Under the pieces are notes generated by a model. It made no database searches and was not told the DNA's origin. It was given only the letters and a program-made list of their open reading frames with translations. Positions 62,431 to 64,000 of a stretch of 64,000 nt of DNA are shown in pieces. The translations under genes and the position numbers were made by a program. This DNA is from Bacteroidia bacterium (lineage in GTDB: Bacteria; Bacteroidota; Bacteroidia; CAIKAF01). The stretch is from assembly GCA_030427255.1 (NCBI GenBank), contig JAUHWY010000002.1:186001-250000 (forward strand), in the 5' to 3' direction. How positions within the stretch are numbered: position 1 is the first letter of the stretch; every line of letters starts with the position of its first letter.

Positions 62431-62460
62431 TTGTTAGATGTTCGTAATTTCTTATTTTTG
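62431..62460 (+). promoter_or_regulatory. Bacteroidota-type promoter (TTG-N19-TATTTTTG)
   Basis: TTG at 62431-62433 and TATTTTTG at 62453-62460 have a 19 bp spacer, and the protease ATG follows 20 bp later. The region also has a weak inverted repeat (AACATCT/AGATGTT), possibly the end of sucD transcription. Confidence 0.6.
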
Positions 62461-62480
62461 GTAAAACAAAGCCAGTTTAC

Positions 62481-64000
62481 ATGAGAGCTCTTTATTCTGC
62501 ATTATTTGCACTCGTTCTTACATTTTCTACTGCAATTTCCGCCCAAAACGTTCATCCGGACTATTGGGATGGACAGATTTATCTGAAACTGTTGAAATAC
62601 CCGGATTTGGGTGGTTTTCAAGAAAATGTGCCGCTAAGCGAAGCGGAATTTCTTAGCCCAAATACCATCAACACCTATGGAATACAAAGGTTGCGCAAGC
62701 CTTTTTACCGGGCAAAAACCACCGACGTATCTCATATTTACCAGCTTTATTTTTCCGAAGGGCAAAAAATAGAATCGCTCATTAAGGAGTTAGAGGCGCT
62801 CCCTTTTGTTGAGTATGCAGAGGCTGTGCCCATTATGCGTCCTACGCTAACTCCCAACGATATAGGTCCTGCCTCCGGTTCCGGCGACCAATGGTTTTTG
62901 TACAATATTCAAGCAGAAAATGCCTGGAACTTATCTGTAGGCTCTTCCAATATTATAGTGGCTATTGTAGATGATGCCGTTAAGGTAGACCACCCGGATT
63001 TGGCTCCTGCTTTGTGGACCAACCCGGGAGAAATCCCCAACAACAATATTGACGACGACAACAACGGTTACGTAGATGACGTAAGTGGTTTTGATGTTGC
63101 CGATAATGACAACAACCCCATGCCGCACGTGTCCAACCAAAGTCATGGAACGCACGTTGCCGGTTGTGCTGGGGCTGCCACCGACAACAATATTGGCGTG
63201 GCTTCCATTGGTTGGGGTATTTCATTGTTGCCGGTAAGGTCAAGCAACCAAGTACAGACCATCACCGACGGGTATTCCGGAGTTATTTACGCTGCGGATG
63301 CTGGTGCGCATGTAATTAACATGTCTTGGGGAGGTTCCGGCGGAGGACAAACCGGTCAAAACATTATTGATTACGCTAGAAATGCGGGTTGTATTCCTGT
63401 GGCTGCTGCCGGGAATAACAATTCAACTTCCGTGTTTTACCCTGCAGGTTACAACGGTGTGATTACTGTAGCAGCAACGTCAACCTCCGACCAAAAAGCT
63501 TCTTTTTCTAATTACGGCAACTGGATCGATATATCTTCACCCGGTACCGGGATCCGTGCTACGTATATTGGCAACAACATGTCCAATACCTATGCTGATT
63601 TGCAAGGTACATCCATGGCTTCCCCTATTGTTGCCGGATTATGCGGTCTTATGTTGTCGCTCAACCCCAACATGACCCAGCAACAAGTAGAAAACTGCTT
63701 GTATTCCACCGCAGACCCTGTAACCTCTAATCAAAACCAAATGGGTGCAGGTCGCATAAATGCCTTTGCAGCTATGCAGTGTGTTGCGGCAACTATAAAC
63801 ACCCCACCGGTTTCTGATATTGGATCAGACGCTTCTCAGGCCTGTCCCGGTGGAACTATTCAATTCTTTGGCAGCAGTACGGCAGGTATTGCCAATAGCT
63901 ACAGCTGGACATTCCAAGGAGGTACGCCTGCCACCTCCTCAGCACAAAACCCTGTGGTAAGTTATCCCGCTGCCGGCAATTACGACGTTACCTTAATTAC
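62481..64000 (+). CDS. Secreted subtilisin-like (S8) serine protease, 3' end outside window
   Basis: The reading frame stays open from ATG 62481 to the window end (506 codons). It begins with a signal peptide (MRALYSALFALVLTFSTAISAQ) and a propeptide-like stretch to about residue 135. The S8 domain shows the full catalytic triad: Asp164 in IVAIVDDAVKVDHPDL, His222 in SHGTHVAG and Ser378 in GTSMASPIVAG. After residue about 435 a PKD domain begins (SYSWTFQGGTPATSSAQNPVVSYPAAGNYDVTLI). It is probably extracellular and, given the family, may end in a T9SS sorting domain. Confidence 0.9.
   Translation, partial: MRALYSALFALVLTFSTAISAQNVHPDYWDGQIYLKLLKYPDLGGFQENVPLSEAEFLSPNTINTYGIQRLRKPFYRAKTTDVSHIYQLYFSEGQKIESLIKELEALPFVEYAEAVPIMRPTLTPNDIGPASGSGDQWFLYNIQAENAWNLSVGSSNIIVAIVDDAVKVDHPDLAPALWTNPGEIPNNNIDDDNNGYVDDVSGFDVADNDNNPMPHVSNQSHGTHVAGCAGAATDNNIGVASIGWGISLLPVRSSNQVQTITDGYSGVIYAADAGAHVINMSWGGSGGGQTGQNIIDYARNAGCIPVAAAGNNNSTSVFYPAGYNGVITVAATSTSDQKASFSNYGNWIDISSPGTGIRATYIGNNMSNTYADLQGTSMASPIVAGLCGLMLSLNPNMTQQQVENCLYSTADPVTSNQNQMGAGRINAFAAMQCVAATINTPPVSDIGSDASQACPGGTIQFFGSSTAGIANSYSWTFQGGTPATSSAQNPVVSYPAAGNYDVTLI

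Overview
The window is a chromosomal segment of a Bacteroidota bacterium, probably Flavobacteriia (Cryomorphaceae/Schleiferiaceae-like; the family is a guess). The grounds are several large secreted proteins with the type IX secretion (type B) C-terminal sorting domain, many promoters with the Bacteroidota -7 box TAnnTTTG, and families largely confined to this phylum (DUF3127, DUF4834, DUF4286, DUF2851, TIGR02757, a short CarB). I see no phage, transposase, CRISPR array, rRNA or tRNA.

Layout. 1-3364: two tandem cell-surface proteins with type B sorting domains; DNA up to about 2237 is clearly more AT-rich than the rest, and the break falls inside the second gene. 3410-7098: a DUF3127 protein with an SSB-like tail, a DUF4834 membrane protein and carB. 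7508-17038: a 9.5 kb gene for a 3176-residue surface protein built of PKD and PKD-like repeats. 17730-20593 (minus): glycosyltransferase, ECF sigma factor, rsmG and gamma-carbonic anhydrase in one overlapping operon. 20630-25538 (plus): tgt, an LptF/LptG permease, accA, a flavin reductase-like protein, DUF4286 and DinB-like genes. 25535-30282 (minus): a beta-barrel protein, ychF, def, ruvX and a PBP4-type dacB. 30308-36305: a secreted WD40 protein, a putative winged-helix protein, a metalloprotease-like protein, an RND exporter and fabG. 36315-40552: a VWA protein, gltX, folB and a CWC protein. 40745-45753: a class III aminotransferase, then a tight run of Lon-N, M61 peptidase, MazG-like and TIGR02757 genes. 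45852-50120: ftsK and lolA, then an FAH-family hydrolase and an NSS transporter with a 44-residue MetS-like subunit. 52176-64000: an SDR, DUF2851, parC, a TIP30-like protein, a ferredoxin reductase, a YkgJ protein, a 2OG oxygenase, an AlbA_2 protein, sucD and the start of a subtilisin-like protease.

The core is ordinary housekeeping: translation (gltX, def, tgt, rsmG, ychF), envelope and lipid work (accA, fabG, LptF/G, lolA, dacB), chromosome handling (ftsK, parC, ruvX) and central metabolism (carB, sucD, folB). The secreted proteins are the accessory layer.

The most unusual signal is non-coding. Eight GC-rich elements of about 130-150 bp sit between genes (near 3893, 17344, 26243, 28692, 40558, 48459, 54670 and 59355). 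They share a framework: a half with GGCTnTC and TAnTCCTC, a long variable hairpin arm, and a half with GGGnTA and CCATCC. The paired positions of the two halves change together between copies (TAGTCC/GGGCTA, TACTCC/GGGGTA, TGGTCC/GGGCCA, AAATCC/GGGTTT), which points to a conserved folded RNA or DNA structure. I know of no assigned function; whether the family has already been described must be checked by search.
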